Virus record (IMG/VR): IMGVR_UViG_3300049491_000850
Location: 31,516 to 95,515 of that record
Reading direction: 5' to 3' (one strand)
Source of the DNA: a virus
DNA length: 64,000 nt
Numbering within the stretch: the first letter of the stretch is position 1; the number at the start of each line of letters is the position of its first letter. The notes beneath the pieces are model-generated. The model made no database searches, was not told the DNA's origin, and worked only from the letters and a program-made list of their open reading frames with translations. Below are positions 16,892 to 26,320 of this stretch, piece after piece. The translations under genes and the position numbers were made by a program.

Positions 16892-17791
16892 TTAATTCTC
16901 ATTGAAAAACCCGCTCTTTTCAAGGAAATAGAGTTCCCTGAATTGCTTCATGGACGATCTGATCTCCTTTGTAGATAGATTGGTTTGTTCTTTAAGATAT
17001 AAAAGAATCTTATTTTTGGTGAAATTATTGGAGACTTTTCGATTGTACTTTCCTACCACACTATCTTCTAAGAAGAGGATATTCCAGTTCGCCATGACAT
17101 TAATGATTGCTTCACCAACAATAGTTTCATTCTTTTTCAATGTCTTATCAGTGTCAATCTTAACCCGGAGACTCTTAATGATTTTCTCAATCAACTCCTG
17201 CAATTCAAGTTCGTCACTATAATCCATTTCATACATATACTCGTCCTTCTTTTCAATTTCCTCATGGAAATCTTCAAAGGCTAGGTTCTGTACTTTTTCA
17301 CGATAACTTGTCTTACCATGATCTTTAAAGAAATTTCGAACAATCGTCTGACAATAGCTGAACGCTTTTGATTCAAAGATTCGATAGTTACATTTACTGT
17401 TACCAGTAGCTAAATAACCAGCTAAACCTTTCTTCGCATCCTCAATGAAAAAATATCTACCTTCATGCAAAGGGCACTTTGTCCACTTTACATCTTCTTC
17501 TGCTTTCTTATCTCTATACTCAACAATAAACGGACGATACTTCACCATCTGTTCCACTAAGTGAGACATTGCATAAAATTCCAAATCAACACTTTCGTAG
17601 TTACCTATATGTATTGGATAACGTCTCAAAATTGATTCCACCATTCTTCTGAATGGCTTCTCCAAAACTGTACGGTATAACATATTGCGTTCGGCAGCAG
17701 AATCGGACATCACATATTTCAATGATGCATCTTCTTCTCTATCTCCAAAATATAATTTTACTGTATCAACACTCTTCTTCTTTCTTGGCAT
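16892..17791 (-). CDS. Probable late sigma factor (gp55-like), 299 aa
   Basis: Residues about 138-165 (IFESKAFSYCQTIVRNFFKD, then HGK-TSYREK) match the sigma region 2 core seen in T4 gp55-type late factors: an aromatic-rich helix followed by a basic segment. Preceding helices (residues 30-90) and a C-terminal helical region with a KEIRSSMKQFREL end could cover the rest of the fold. T4 gp55 is shorter (185 aa). Its role would be to direct host RNA polymerase to late promoters, and a candidate late box is abundant in this window. It closes the PhoH-glycosyltransferase operon. Homology is judged by eye, so confidence is moderate. Confidence 0.55.
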   Translation of the reverse strand: MPRKKKSVDTVKLYFGDREEDASLKYVMSDSAAERNMLYRTVLEKPFRRMVESILRRYPIHIGNYESVDLEFYAMSHLVEQMVKYRPFIVEYRDKKAEEDVKWTKCPLHEGRYFFIEDAKKGLAGYLATGNSKCNYRIFESKAFSYCQTIVRNFFKDHGKTSYREKVQNLAFEDFHEEIEKKDEYMYEMDYSDELELQELIEKIIKSLRVKIDTDKTLKKNETIVGEAIINVMANWNILFLEDSVVGKYNRKVSNNFTKNKILLYLKEQTNLSTKEIRSSMKQFRELYFLEKSGFFNEN

Positions 17792-17813
17792 ACCATATTG
17801 TAGAAACTTTAAG

Positions 17814-18638
17814 TTATTCTGCTACAGTTTCTACAAGCGATGCTTTGCGGGTTGTGTCAATTACTCTATCAGCGAAAAAATGTGATTCTTTCTTTGCAGT
17901 TTCAAACCAAAATCTTCTGTCATCATTTGTTAATACTGCACCAAGACCCATGAACAAACTTCCATCACGATTAATGACGTGCTTGTATCCGAATTTAGGG
18001 ATGGTATAGATTTTATTTCCGTTATTTAAGAATCTTAGAATAAACTCGTATGTGAATGACAATACGATGTTTGACTTTAATCCACCAACAGCAACGAAGT
18101 CGCTTTTCTTGAAAATCGCTCCACCAAGTGTATAGTATGAGAAATCACCTAACGACTTCGCATTCAAATAGCCCAACACACCATTTTCACCAACATATCC
18201 TTTTGACCAGATATTTTGATTTACTAATTGAAGTGGTGAGTTATTCTTATCGTCAACATCAATAGTGATTGGAAGGAATAACGATACGTCTGTAAGTCCA
18301 TCAATGTACTTATCTACATTTCTGAAATAGAATGTACTATATTCATCATCAAATTCTAAGACTGAGAAGAAATCGGTGGTACTGTTTTTCACACCGAAGT
18401 TTACCTGACCACAAAAGTCAGTTTTTTCTTCATTCTTAATTGTAGTTACTTTCTCGCCAAAATTCTTTTCGGCAAGATATGCTAATAGACCACCTTCTTC
18501 TGCTCTGTGTGTATACACGATAAGCAAACTAGGGTTTGATCCAACCTGCATTAATACTGATTGGACAGCAAGGTCTAAATATTTCTTTGTGTTTTCACCG
18601 AACTCATGGATCGGCAATATTACTGTTACTTTACTCAT
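17814..18638 (-). CDS. Glycosyltransferase, GT2-like (GT-A fold), 274 aa
   Basis: Starts with a GT-A nucleotide-binding strand and loop (KVTVILPIHEFGENTKKYLD) and carries a DxD-type acidic cluster at FSVLEFDDEYS (about 92-102). GGAIFKKSDFVAVGG resembles the acceptor-side loop of GT2 enzymes. It transfers a sugar from a nucleotide donor to an unknown acceptor. It is adjacent to a second transferase (18664) in the same operon; targets could be virion protein, DNA or host envelope glycans. Confidence 0.75.
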   Translation of the reverse strand: MSKVTVILPIHEFGENTKKYLDLAVQSVLMQVGSNPSLLIVYTHRAEEGGLLAYLAEKNFGEKVTTIKNEEKTDFCGQVNFGVKNSTTDFFSVLEFDDEYSTFYFRNVDKYIDGLTDVSLFLPITIDVDDKNNSPLQLVNQNIWSKGYVGENGVLGYLNAKSLGDFSYYTLGGAIFKKSDFVAVGGLKSNIVLSFTYEFILRFLNNGNKIYTIPKFGYKHVINRDGSLFMGLGAVLTNDDRRFWFETAKKESHFFADRVIDTTRKASLVETVAE

Positions 18639-18663
18639 TTCTTATTTAAGTTTTCGTTTGATA

Positions 18664-19803
18664 TTATGCTTCAACTGCTGGTGTTTCAACTGCTACTGGT
18701 TCAGCCGCATCTTGTTGTTCTAAGGCTTCAAGTGTTCTTGCTAACGCTTCTTTTCTTTCAGCGAAATATTCTCCGTAGATTGCTGTTAATTGTTCGCCAG
18801 AAATTTCTGGTGTATAAGGATCAGCAAGTTTCTTCATTTCAGCATAGATGTTATCACCGATTTCATCATCAAGAAATTTTCTTAATGTATCGGCAATCAA
18901 TACTGGCAATTGGAAGAAGTCATCAGTCCATACTCCACAGTTCTCAACTGGTTTGCCATCAGCACCAATTAAATATTCAGGAGTAATGTCAGGAATCAAT
19001 GAAATAGGAATCGTACCTACCTTCATACATTCTAATGGGAACAAAGCATGACTTGAAATTCTATCAATCCAAAGTGCAGCGAAGTTTTTACCTAGCTTAT
19101 CAGCAAAGTCTTTTCTTCTCAAATGCTTTGGTGGTTTAGATTCAGTTACCATTGGTTCGAAGTTAACCCATCTGTATTGTGGGTATTTCGACAAGAACAA
19201 TTTAACGATCTTATCTAATTCTCTTTCATTTCTAACCAAGATTGAAATCACTGGTTGCTTCAACGGATACTTATCTGTGAAGTATGCTGGCACAGAAACA
19301 TTGTAATGTTTAATTCTGAATTTCCCTTTACCGAAAAACTCGTCAACAAATCTTACCATTGTCTTACTAGTTGTAAGAACATTACTGATCTTAAAGTTTG
19401 ACCAGTCATAACCCGGTAACAATGCCTTGGTTGTGTTGTCAACCGATTGAAACAATACTACACGCATACATGGAAGTTCTTTAGTTTGCTCCATTACGTT
19501 TGTAAAGATTTCAGGGATAACCAATAAATCTTCCGGTGATACTGTTAATTTGTTAGACTCCATTGAAACGTGTTCAAGGGCAGTTAATTCAGGTTCAATG
19601 AAATCAGGTTTCTCAAACTTTGCAGTTTCAGTCAACATGATCACAGTGTAACCCAAGTTCTTCAATACTGTTCCATGAAAATATAATTCATAGATAGATG
19701 CAGCAGGAACTCCATGCACATCAGGTACGAAAAACATGATCTTATTTTTCTTAGCATCGATATTTGCAATCGATAATTTTAATTTATCAACATTACTACT
19801 CAT
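18664..19803 (-). CDS. Glycosyltransferase, GT-B-like, 379 aa
   Basis: Two-domain layout: an N-terminal Rossmann-type half beginning KNKIMFFVPDVHGVPAASIY, and a C-terminal half with ISILVRNERELDKI and an SSHALFPLECMKVGTIPI segment in the place of the GT-B donor-binding E-x-(M)-x-x-G loop. The C-terminal tail is Ala/Glu/Pro-rich. It is encoded between the HAD-like gene and the GT2-like gene. Fold assignment is moderate; donor and acceptor are unknown. Confidence 0.65.
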   Translation of the reverse strand: MSSNVDKLKLSIANIDAKKNKIMFFVPDVHGVPAASIYELYFHGTVLKNLGYTVIMLTETAKFEKPDFIEPELTALEHVSMESNKLTVSPEDLLVIPEIFTNVMEQTKELPCMRVVLFQSVDNTTKALLPGYDWSNFKISNVLTTSKTMVRFVDEFFGKGKFRIKHYNVSVPAYFTDKYPLKQPVISILVRNERELDKIVKLFLSKYPQYRWVNFEPMVTESKPPKHLRRKDFADKLGKNFAALWIDRISSHALFPLECMKVGTIPISLIPDITPEYLIGADGKPVENCGVWTDDFFQLPVLIADTLRKFLDDEIGDNIYAEMKKLADPYTPEISGEQLTAIYGEYFAERKEALARTLEALEQQDAAEPVAVETPAVEA

Positions 19804-19806
19804 TTC

Positions 19807-20592
19807 TTATTTGTTTAAATTTAATTTATAGTCGATGAATCCTTGGAATGCCTTTGCAGGTACTGATCCTTCTTCATCTGCCTCAGAACCTGTCAATCCG
19901 AACACTGTTCCAATGTCACTAGTGTAATCAGCATCGCTTCCAATGTTATATTCACGAGTCAACTTAATCGTTACTTTTCCTTCTGGCTTATTGTCAAGCA
20001 TATCAGGATTTGTGGTCATTACCCAATCAAACTTCTCCCATGCTTCTTCATCAGAGTAAACGAACACAATGTTCTTTATCTCAATTCTCATTTTACTCAA
20101 AAAGAATAAAGTTGAAGGGATTGCTGCTTTCTTAGTTCTACAGTACAGATATACTTCGAAGTTATCAGCAAAGAGTTTCAAGAATGTGTTAAGATCAACA
20201 TCGGCATTTTGGTACAACTTAGGTGCACTACCGTGGATTTGATAACAATAATCCTCATAAAGAAATTTCTCAAACATTTCATCACCAGACAAAACTTTTG
20301 TCTCAGTATTAAATGCAAAATCATCCACACCAGCACGACCTGTTGCTTCATCGACAACATATTCCTTTGGCGAAATCTTTTGCAGAGTTTCGTTTGTAAG
20401 GAATTCATCAGTTACGAATTGTTCAACGATTTCAGTTTCTTTGAATTCGTAGTGGTTTCTTAAATTATAGGTGTTGAATGGTTCAGTAATCTTTCCATTG
20501 TCACCAAATTCATCATCATAGTAGCGATCAAACGCTAACCATTTTGCTCTCAATATTTCATCAATATCGATTCCTAATCTCGGTTTACTCAT
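19807..20592 (-). CDS. HAD-like hydrolase (possible nucleotidase), 261 aa
   Basis: GIDIDEIL at residues 7-14 is a D-x-D motif in the HAD position (nucleophile Asp9, acid/base Asp11). A later strand with YLYCRTKK could hold motif II, and GSDADYTSDIG near residue 220 could supply the acidic motif IV. Similar proteins in T4-like phages are annotated as 5'(3')-deoxyribonucleotidases. It overlaps the preceding 134-aa gene by four bases. The motifs are partly degenerate, so substrate and activity are uncertain. Confidence 0.45.
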   Translation of the reverse strand: MSKPRLGIDIDEILRAKWLAFDRYYDDEFGDNGKITEPFNTYNLRNHYEFKETEIVEQFVTDEFLTNETLQKISPKEYVVDEATGRAGVDDFAFNTETKVLSGDEMFEKFLYEDYCYQIHGSAPKLYQNADVDLNTFLKLFADNFEVYLYCRTKKAAIPSTLFFLSKMRIEIKNIVFVYSDEEAWEKFDWVMTTNPDMLDNKPEGKVTIKLTREYNIGSDADYTSDIGTVFGLTGSEADEEGSVPAKAFQGFIDYKLNLNK

Positions 20593-20993
20593 TGTTCTTT
20601 TTTCTTTTTATTATGTGATATAGGTACGATGATCACGTTATCGTTTTCAATAACAGTCGTCAGTACATTATTTATTTCATTTAATCCTTCATGCATATAT
20701 AGTGGATCGATAAACACTTTAAAATCTCTATCCTCAGTATCAATGTGTTTTATAAATTCACCAAGTTTCATTGTCGGTGCTTCTCTTACTGGTGGCACGA
20801 ATACCAATCCTTCGCTCATACGTTCATCGTAATCAACACTCTCAGGATAATAATCATACATCAATCTAAAGTCACACTTGAATTCTTTACTAAGTTTCAA
20901 GAGGAAAGCATCGATCTCTTTGCTTATTTTTGGTTCTCTTAATTTTTTATCAACATCAGTCATTTTACGTTTGTACTCGTCATCAAGATTCAT
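20589..20993 (-). CDS. Hypothetical protein, 134 aa
   Basis: Charged soluble protein without a recognised motif; strongly basic last residues (SHNKKKKEQ). It shares base 20993 with the upstream stop and overlaps the HAD-like gene by four bases, so it is clearly part of the PhoH operon. Nothing more can be said about function. Confidence 0.65.
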   Translation of the reverse strand: MNLDDEYKRKMTDVDKKLREPKISKEIDAFLLKLSKEFKCDFRLMYDYYPESVDYDERMSEGLVFVPPVREAPTMKLGEFIKHIDTEDRDFKVFIDPLYMHEGLNEINNVLTTVIENDNVIIVPISHNKKKKEQ

Positions 20994-21277
20994 TACTCCC
21001 CCTTCTTATTTTCAATAAAATGATCAATATGTTCAGTGAGAACGTCCAACTTTATTCTATATTCACGATACACTTCTGCATCGACAATAAACTTTGGATT
21101 CAATGATTCAATTACTGTTCCACCACCTCTTCTTGGTATGACGAATGTTGTTGCTTCTATTTTGTCAACAACGTCTTTCGGAAAAAGTGAAGCAGCAACA
21201 TGTTGGACATGTTCATCTGCCTCACGTCCTTCTAACGTTTCAACATCAACATACAGCACTAAAATTAATTTATCCAT
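20993..21277 (-). CDS. Hypothetical protein, 94 aa
   Basis: Small alpha/beta protein (LILVLYVDVETLEGREADEH at the start, VIPRRGGGTVIESLNP in the middle). It overlaps the PhoH-like gene by eight bases and touches the next gene by one. No known family recognised. Confidence 0.65.
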   Translation of the reverse strand: MDKLILVLYVDVETLEGREADEHVQHVAASLFPKDVVDKIEATTFVIPRRGGGTVIESLNPKFIVDAEVYREYRIKLDVLTEHIDHFIENKKGE

Positions 21278-22076
21278 GTAACCTTACTCTACTATTTTGT
21301 ACTACAGGAACAGTATTATAATGTTCCTTAAATTTTGATTCGATTGTCTTGATAATAGGATTACGACAATTTTCATCATTTTCATCCATCGAAATACAAC
21401 CCATGTCAGGCACTTCATTGAAAATCTTCAATAAGACTTCAAGTGAACTATCTTGTTTATTTCTCAAGTCAATTTGATTGGTATCTCCAAGACAAATGAT
21501 TTTTGAATTTTCTCCGATACGCGTTAATAATGTTCTTGCATTATCAACACTTACGTTTTGAGTTTCATCAAGAATAATGATTGCATTATCTAAGTTTGTT
21601 CCTCTTATATATGCTAATGGCAAAAAGTGAATGATACTACTATCAAACAAACCATCAACATTTGAATTCGAGAATAACTTCTTTGCATTACTCTTGAAAC
21701 TTTCCATGTAAGGGTCAACCTTCTCTCTCAAATCACCTTTCAAGAATCCAAGTTCTTCGTTCTTTAATACAGTGACCGATTTAACAAGTAGAATTTTCTG
21801 GTAGAAATTACTTCTCTCCTTTAATAAAGAGAGTGCCATATAAATAGCACAAATTGTCTTTCCACTTCCCGCAGGGCCGGCACAAATCGTGATCTGATTG
21901 TCCTTTATGGACTTCAACAACTTCTTTTGACTGTCATTTTTCGCACTCAAGTTTACCTTTTCGACAATCATATTGCCGATTAAGTCCTTCTGTCGTTCGT
22001 TTATCTCCGATTTGGTGATCTCGAATGATTGCGTACCGTTCTTCTTTTTTGTTGTGGCAACTTTAGTTTTACCCAT
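21270..22076 (-). CDS. phoH: PhoH-like P-loop ATPase, 268 aa
   Basis: Walker A GPAGSGKT at residues 67-74, the PhoH signature ELGFLKGDLREKVDPY (about 108-123), and Walker B IILDETQN (about 168-174), all in family order. PhoH-like ATPases are very common in phages; an RNA-linked helicase or nuclease-associated role is proposed, but the phage function is unsettled. It is the first gene of a seven-gene minus-strand operon ending with the probable sigma factor. It is divergent from the gp26/gp51-like gene; no TATTTAT box lies in its own orientation, so it may be early or middle. Confidence 0.92.
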   Translation of the reverse strand: MGKTKVATTKKKNGTQSFEITKSEINERQKDLIGNMIVEKVNLSAKNDSQKKLLKSIKDNQITICAGPAGSGKTICAIYMALSLLKERSNFYQKILLVKSVTVLKNEELGFLKGDLREKVDPYMESFKSNAKKLFSNSNVDGLFDSSIIHFLPLAYIRGTNLDNAIIILDETQNVSVDNARTLLTRIGENSKIICLGDTNQIDLRNKQDSSLEVLLKIFNEVPDMGCISMDENDENCRNPIIKTIESKFKEHYNTVPVVQNSRVRLHG

Positions 22077-22168
22077 TAAAAACCATTAGAAAGTTTAAAT
22101 AATTTTTTCCCCTGTATATAGTTATACGGAAAACTTAATTAAATCTTGAATTAAAAATTAAATTTTAG

Positions 22169-22176
22169 TATTTATT
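22169..22176 (+). promoter_or_regulatory. Putative late promoter box TATTTATT
   Basis: TTAGTATTTATT ends 16 bases before the ATG at 22193, between the divergent PhoH and baseplate genes. Confidence 0.5.
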
Positions 22177-22192
22177 ATAAAAAAGTATAACT

Positions 22193-23326
22193 ATGAGTGA
22201 AAATAAAGATGTAAAAGGAGCAATGAGTGAATTCTATAAAAAGAAGGAACAGACTCCAAGTCAAAATGAAAATAGTAGTGTGGTAGTCCTATCAAATAAC
22301 AACCCAACTGCTTCATTACCAAAGTATGACGCTGGTTCTTACAATAGAAATGTTACCGATCAAATGGATGATCAAGACTTGGTTGTTGGATTTGACACGG
22401 TTAGACTTCCATCGAAAGGTGTATTCTATAGAAATAAGGTATCCGAAGTCGTAGTTGAATATTTAACATCAAAAGATGAAGATATTCTTACAACACCTGC
22501 TCTTATTGAGAACAATACTTTAATTGACGTTCTTTTAAAGAACAAAATCAAAACCAAAGGTATTGAAGTTGAAGAAATGTTGGGTGGTGATAAGAATGCC
22601 ATTCTTGTATTCTTGAGAGCATCGTCATACGGTAAAAACTATGATGTTGTTGTTACCGATCCATTCGGTGGTAACTCTTTCAGAGCAACCGTAGACCTTA
22701 CTAAGTTGAAATATAAGGAGATCGATATTCTCCCGGACGAAAATCTACATTTCACGGTTGAACTACCAATGCGTAAGAAATTTGTTAAGTTCAAATTGAT
22801 CACGGACAATGACTTAAAGAGAATCTTCAAACAAGCAGAAACCAAGAAAGAAGCAACTGGTCAACCATTCTTAGAATTACTTAGTATGCGTTTGAAAGCA
22901 GCTATTGTGAGTGTCGATGGTAAGACTGATCGTACATACATCTCCAAGTTTGTAGATGCTATGCCAGCACTTGATTCATTAACGCTTAGACGTAAAATTG
23001 ATGAAGTTACACCGGACGTAGACTATAAATATGAGTTCGTTTCACCTGCCGGGTATCCATTCGAAGCATCCATATCGTTAGGAGTCGAGTTTTTTTTGCC
23101 CAAAAATTTAGCGGGGAAGTACAAAGAGATGGTAATGCAGGAAATCTACATCCTGACCAAACATGCCAACTTCTCCGCAGAATATGTAGAAAATCTTCCT
23201 ACATGGAAGAGACGCTATTACATAGATTTGCTCGAACGAGAAGTAGACGAAGTAAAGAAACAACAAGAGGCGCAAAGTCGAAAATCGCGATCATCGCCTT
23301 CCAGATCAGCACCAAGACGCAGATAA
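22193..23326 (+). CDS. Baseplate assembly protein, gp26-like with gp51-like C-terminus, 377 aa
   Basis: Residues about 70-290 match the T4 gp26-type baseplate family: RLPSKGVFYRNKV, then EYLTSKDEDILTTPALIENN, and KRKFVKFKLIT-type segments later. The last ~80 residues (EIYILTKHANFSAEYVENLP, then WKRRYYIDLLEREVDEVKKQ) have the pattern of T4 gp51, the hub assembly protein. The tail is basic and Ser-rich (SRKSRSSPSRSAPRRR). In T4 the two are separate genes, so this looks like a fusion. A terminator follows. Confidence 0.65.
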   Translation: MSENKDVKGAMSEFYKKKEQTPSQNENSSVVVLSNNNPTASLPKYDAGSYNRNVTDQMDDQDLVVGFDTVRLPSKGVFYRNKVSEVVVEYLTSKDEDILTTPALIENNTLIDVLLKNKIKTKGIEVEEMLGGDKNAILVFLRASSYGKNYDVVVTDPFGGNSFRATVDLTKLKYKEIDILPDENLHFTVELPMRKKFVKFKLITDNDLKRIFKQAETKKEATGQPFLELLSMRLKAAIVSVDGKTDRTYISKFVDAMPALDSLTLRRKIDEVTPDVDYKYEFVSPAGYPFEASISLGVEFFLPKNLAGKYKEMVMQEIYILTKHANFSAEYVENLPTWKRRYYIDLLEREVDEVKKQQEAQSRKSRSSPSRSAPRRR

Positions 23327-23332
23327 TGAAAG

Positions 23333-23365
23333 AATCCAGTTTAAAGACTGGATTTTTCGTTTTTA
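23333..23365 (+). terminator. Intrinsic terminator
   Basis: AATCCAGT (23333-23340) pairs with ACTGGATT (23347-23354), followed by TTTCGTTTTT. It separates the gp26/gp51-like gene from the tape measure gene. Confidence 0.85.
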
Positions 23366-23367
23366 CC

Positions 23368-23375
23368 TATTTATG
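23368..23375 (+). promoter_or_regulatory. Putative late promoter box TATTTATG (tape measure)
   Basis: CCTATTTATG begins just after the preceding terminator and ends 16 bases before the tape measure start, the arrangement expected of a promoter. Confidence 0.55.
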
Positions 23376-23391
23376 AATAGAATAATCCATC

Positions 23392-25881
23392 ATGGCAAAA
23401 AAGGTAGGAAAAAGCGAAGTCGATAAGCTGGTAGAAGAACGTACCCGTAACTACAACCTATTGGTTGACCTTCAAAAAAAGGAGTACGAAAGTCTTACCC
23501 AAATTTTTAACATTGAATCCCAAAGACAAAAATTATTACTTGAAACTCTAAAACTAGAGAACGATAGAAATACTCGATTTGCCGAACTTAAAAAACTACA
23601 AGAAGATGCTGCCAAGGGTGTTGTTAGTGTTAGTAAAACTACGTTAACCGCACTTGAAAAACAATTAAAGAGAGAACAGGAAAAAATCGTTAAACTAAAA
23701 ACTCAAGAGAAGATTTTGAGAGTAATGAGTAGCATTAAATTACCTGACTTCGGTTCTTTAGGTTCTCTAGGTCTTGATGATAAAGACATCCGTAACACAG
23801 TTATGGAATTAGGTAAGGGTGTCCAAAGCAGTCAACAAATACGTGATGCATTTTATGATGCAGCACCAAAGGCAGCACAATTAGGTGCAAGCATGAAAGA
23901 CCTTTATGCAACTCAAAAAGCATACACAGATGAATCAGGTCGTGCAGTTGCATTGACTGCTCAACAATTAGTCAATATCACTGAGATAGGAAAAGGTACA
24001 ACTCTTGGGGTTGAAGCGGCAGGACAACTTGCAGCACAATTCGAATTGCTTGGTATGAACACGGAAAGAACAAAAGATGTTGTTCAAAGTATCGTAGACT
24101 CTTCTGAAAGAATGGGTGTAAACGTAAATAAGGTTTTGAAAACAATGTCATCTAATTTCAAGACATTGAATACATATGCATTCAAGGATGGCGTAAAAGG
24201 TATGGCGAAGATGGCTCAGTACGCTGAGAAATTTAAAATATCAATTGACGATTCTCTTAGTAGTGCTGACATGGCAAGAAATCTTGATGGTGCAGTTCAA
24301 ATGGCTGCAACATTGAATACTCTTGGTGGTAAGTTTGCACAATCTGATCCATTCGAATTATTCCACTTATCAAGAAATGATCCAGCTAAATATACACAGA
24401 AAATTAATGAGATGACCAAAGGTATGGCACAACTTGTTAAGACTGGTGATCAATTCGAATTTAAAATTACTCCTGTTGACTTAGACAGAATTAGTGTCGC
24501 AGCAGAAGCTACTGGTCAGAAGTTTGAAACAATGGTTGAACAAGCACAACGTATGGCTGAGATTCAACAGATGAATAAACAGTTAATGGGCACAGCATTC
24601 TCTGCTCAAGATCGTGAATTAATTCAAGGTCTTGCGAAACTTGATTCAAAGTCTGGTATATACAAAGTATTAGGACAAGACATATCTAAACTTTCTGCAC
24701 AACAAGTTGAATCTTTAAAAGTTCAACAAACTACTTTGAAAGATCGTGCAGAAGCAGTTCAAACATTTAACGAGAAATTTGAAAATACAATTAACTCTAT
24801 GAAGTTAACATTGTTACCAATTCTTGATGGTATCAATGCTGTCTTCGACACAATACATCCATACTTAAAAGGTATTGCTGATTTTATGGCTAACCAACCT
24901 AAGTGGGTTAAGTCAGGTTTAGGATTTGCAGGTGCTTTACTTGCAGGTGGTATGTTATTAGGAAAAGCAGCATCAGCATTTAAGTCAATTCCTTTCTTAG
25001 GAAAACTTATAGGTAGTGGTGCAGCTAAAGGAGTGGGTGGTGCAGTAGGTGGAGCAGCAAAAGGTGCTGGTGGCGCACTTGGTGGTGCGGTAGGTAAAGG
25101 TGGAGGATTAGCAGGTGGTGCTGGAATTGGTTTAGCATCGGCTGGTATCGGTGCAGGTATTGCAGTGGCAGCAGCAGGTATTTCTAAACTCGCTGATTCA
25201 ATGGCTAAGTTAGATAAAGATCAGGTTGAAGCACTTGAAACAATAGCAGTCACATTGGCAGTATCGTTTCCACTTGCAGCTATAGGTATTGGTATTCTTG
25301 CAGCAGTGGCTGCGCCAGCAGCTATACCGTTGTTAGCATTAGGTGCAGCAATCTTCGCGATTGGTGCAGGTATTGGTGTGGCTTCGGCTGGTATTGGATA
25401 TATGGCAACTGGTTTTGGAACTCTTCTTCAACAAGCAAGTCCTGAAAAAGTATTTGCTCTTGCAGCAGGTGTATCGGCATTAGGTGCTTCAATGGCAGCG
25501 TTGGCTGGTGGAAGTATTTTAGCTTTATTCTCTGGTGGTGGAGCGTTTGCAATGTTGGGATTACTTTCTACTCGTGCTGATGCATTTGAAAGAATAGGTA
25601 ATGCCATGAAAAACATTGCTGTTGTTCTTAACTCTGATGGTGAAGGTTTATCCAAACTTAAAGAAACTCTTGATTCTATTCAAAATATAAATTCAGGTGG
25701 TGGAATGCTTGGCGAGTTGAAGTCTCTTTTCAAAGAAGGTATTAAAGTTAAGTTTGATGAAAAGAATGTTTCAATGAGTGTTAATGTTTCTCTTGAAGTT
25801 GATTCTGAGGTTATAGCTAGAAAGACTGCTAAGAAGATAGTTGTATTACACAAGGACTATCAGGACGGTAAGGCAGGTTAA
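23392..25881 (+). CDS. Tape measure protein, 829 aa
   Basis: Sets tail length and is ejected ahead of DNA. Typical layout: N-terminal coiled coils (residues about 8-115), a long helical Gln/Ala-rich middle, then from about residue 510 a glycine/alanine-rich hydrophobic region (e.g. KGVGGAVGGAAKGAGGALGG, and GIGLASAGIGAGIAVAAAGI) that could form membrane-spanning helices, and a strand-rich tail (VKFDEKNVSMSVNVSLEVD). It is longer than T4 gp29 (590 aa), suggesting a longer tail. It lies between baseplate genes with its own promoter and terminator upstream. Confidence 0.88.
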   Translation: MAKKVGKSEVDKLVEERTRNYNLLVDLQKKEYESLTQIFNIESQRQKLLLETLKLENDRNTRFAELKKLQEDAAKGVVSVSKTTLTALEKQLKREQEKIVKLKTQEKILRVMSSIKLPDFGSLGSLGLDDKDIRNTVMELGKGVQSSQQIRDAFYDAAPKAAQLGASMKDLYATQKAYTDESGRAVALTAQQLVNITEIGKGTTLGVEAAGQLAAQFELLGMNTERTKDVVQSIVDSSERMGVNVNKVLKTMSSNFKTLNTYAFKDGVKGMAKMAQYAEKFKISIDDSLSSADMARNLDGAVQMAATLNTLGGKFAQSDPFELFHLSRNDPAKYTQKINEMTKGMAQLVKTGDQFEFKITPVDLDRISVAAEATGQKFETMVEQAQRMAEIQQMNKQLMGTAFSAQDRELIQGLAKLDSKSGIYKVLGQDISKLSAQQVESLKVQQTTLKDRAEAVQTFNEKFENTINSMKLTLLPILDGINAVFDTIHPYLKGIADFMANQPKWVKSGLGFAGALLAGGMLLGKAASAFKSIPFLGKLIGSGAAKGVGGAVGGAAKGAGGALGGAVGKGGGLAGGAGIGLASAGIGAGIAVAAAGISKLADSMAKLDKDQVEALETIAVTLAVSFPLAAIGIGILAAVAAPAAIPLLALGAAIFAIGAGIGVASAGIGYMATGFGTLLQQASPEKVFALAAGVSALGASMAALAGGSILALFSGGGAFAMLGLLSTRADAFERIGNAMKNIAVVLNSDGEGLSKLKETLDSIQNINSGGGMLGELKSLFKEGIKVKFDEKNVSMSVNVSLEVDSEVIARKTAKKIVVLHKDYQDGKAG

Positions 25882-26092
25882 AACCCCTTAATAGTTATTA
25901 ATTAATATTAAGTTTAAATATCAATAGGAATTCTGTGGTTGAGATTAGTACATAAGAGGACTATACCCTAATCTTTACGATTGAGTTTAGTCTTATGTAC
26001 TATTGATTTAACATCAATGAGGTCTGAGTATATCGACCAGTACCTTTACATCATAGGTTGAGTAAAGTCTCTTGCTAATTACGATAATCTCC

Positions 26093-26100
26093 TATTTATC
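26093..26100 (+). promoter_or_regulatory. Possible late promoter box TATTTATC
   Basis: CCTATTTATC inside the structured non-coding stretch; a transcript from here would begin just before the GGCAACT hairpin. It may instead be part of a stem. Confidence 0.35.
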
Positions 26101-26312
26101 GCTATTCTCCCTCCAAGATTTAAGAGCAGGTGGCAACTGTGAATAGAACCCCGCACAGTAGTTGCCTTTTATACTTTCTTAACGCTGTCGTATTATTTAA
26201 GCCGACCATCAAGAAATGCAATAATAGCGATAAAACCGAAGAAAACAAATAAAGTTTCGAATACGCCCCTTAACTACTTGAAAATTAGGTGGAAAAGATA
26301 ATCAAAAACACG

Positions 26313-26320
26313 TATTTATG
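26313..26320 (+). promoter_or_regulatory. Putative late promoter box TATTTATG
   Basis: CGTATTTATG ends five bases before the ATG at 26326, again implying a leaderless mRNA. Confidence 0.5.
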
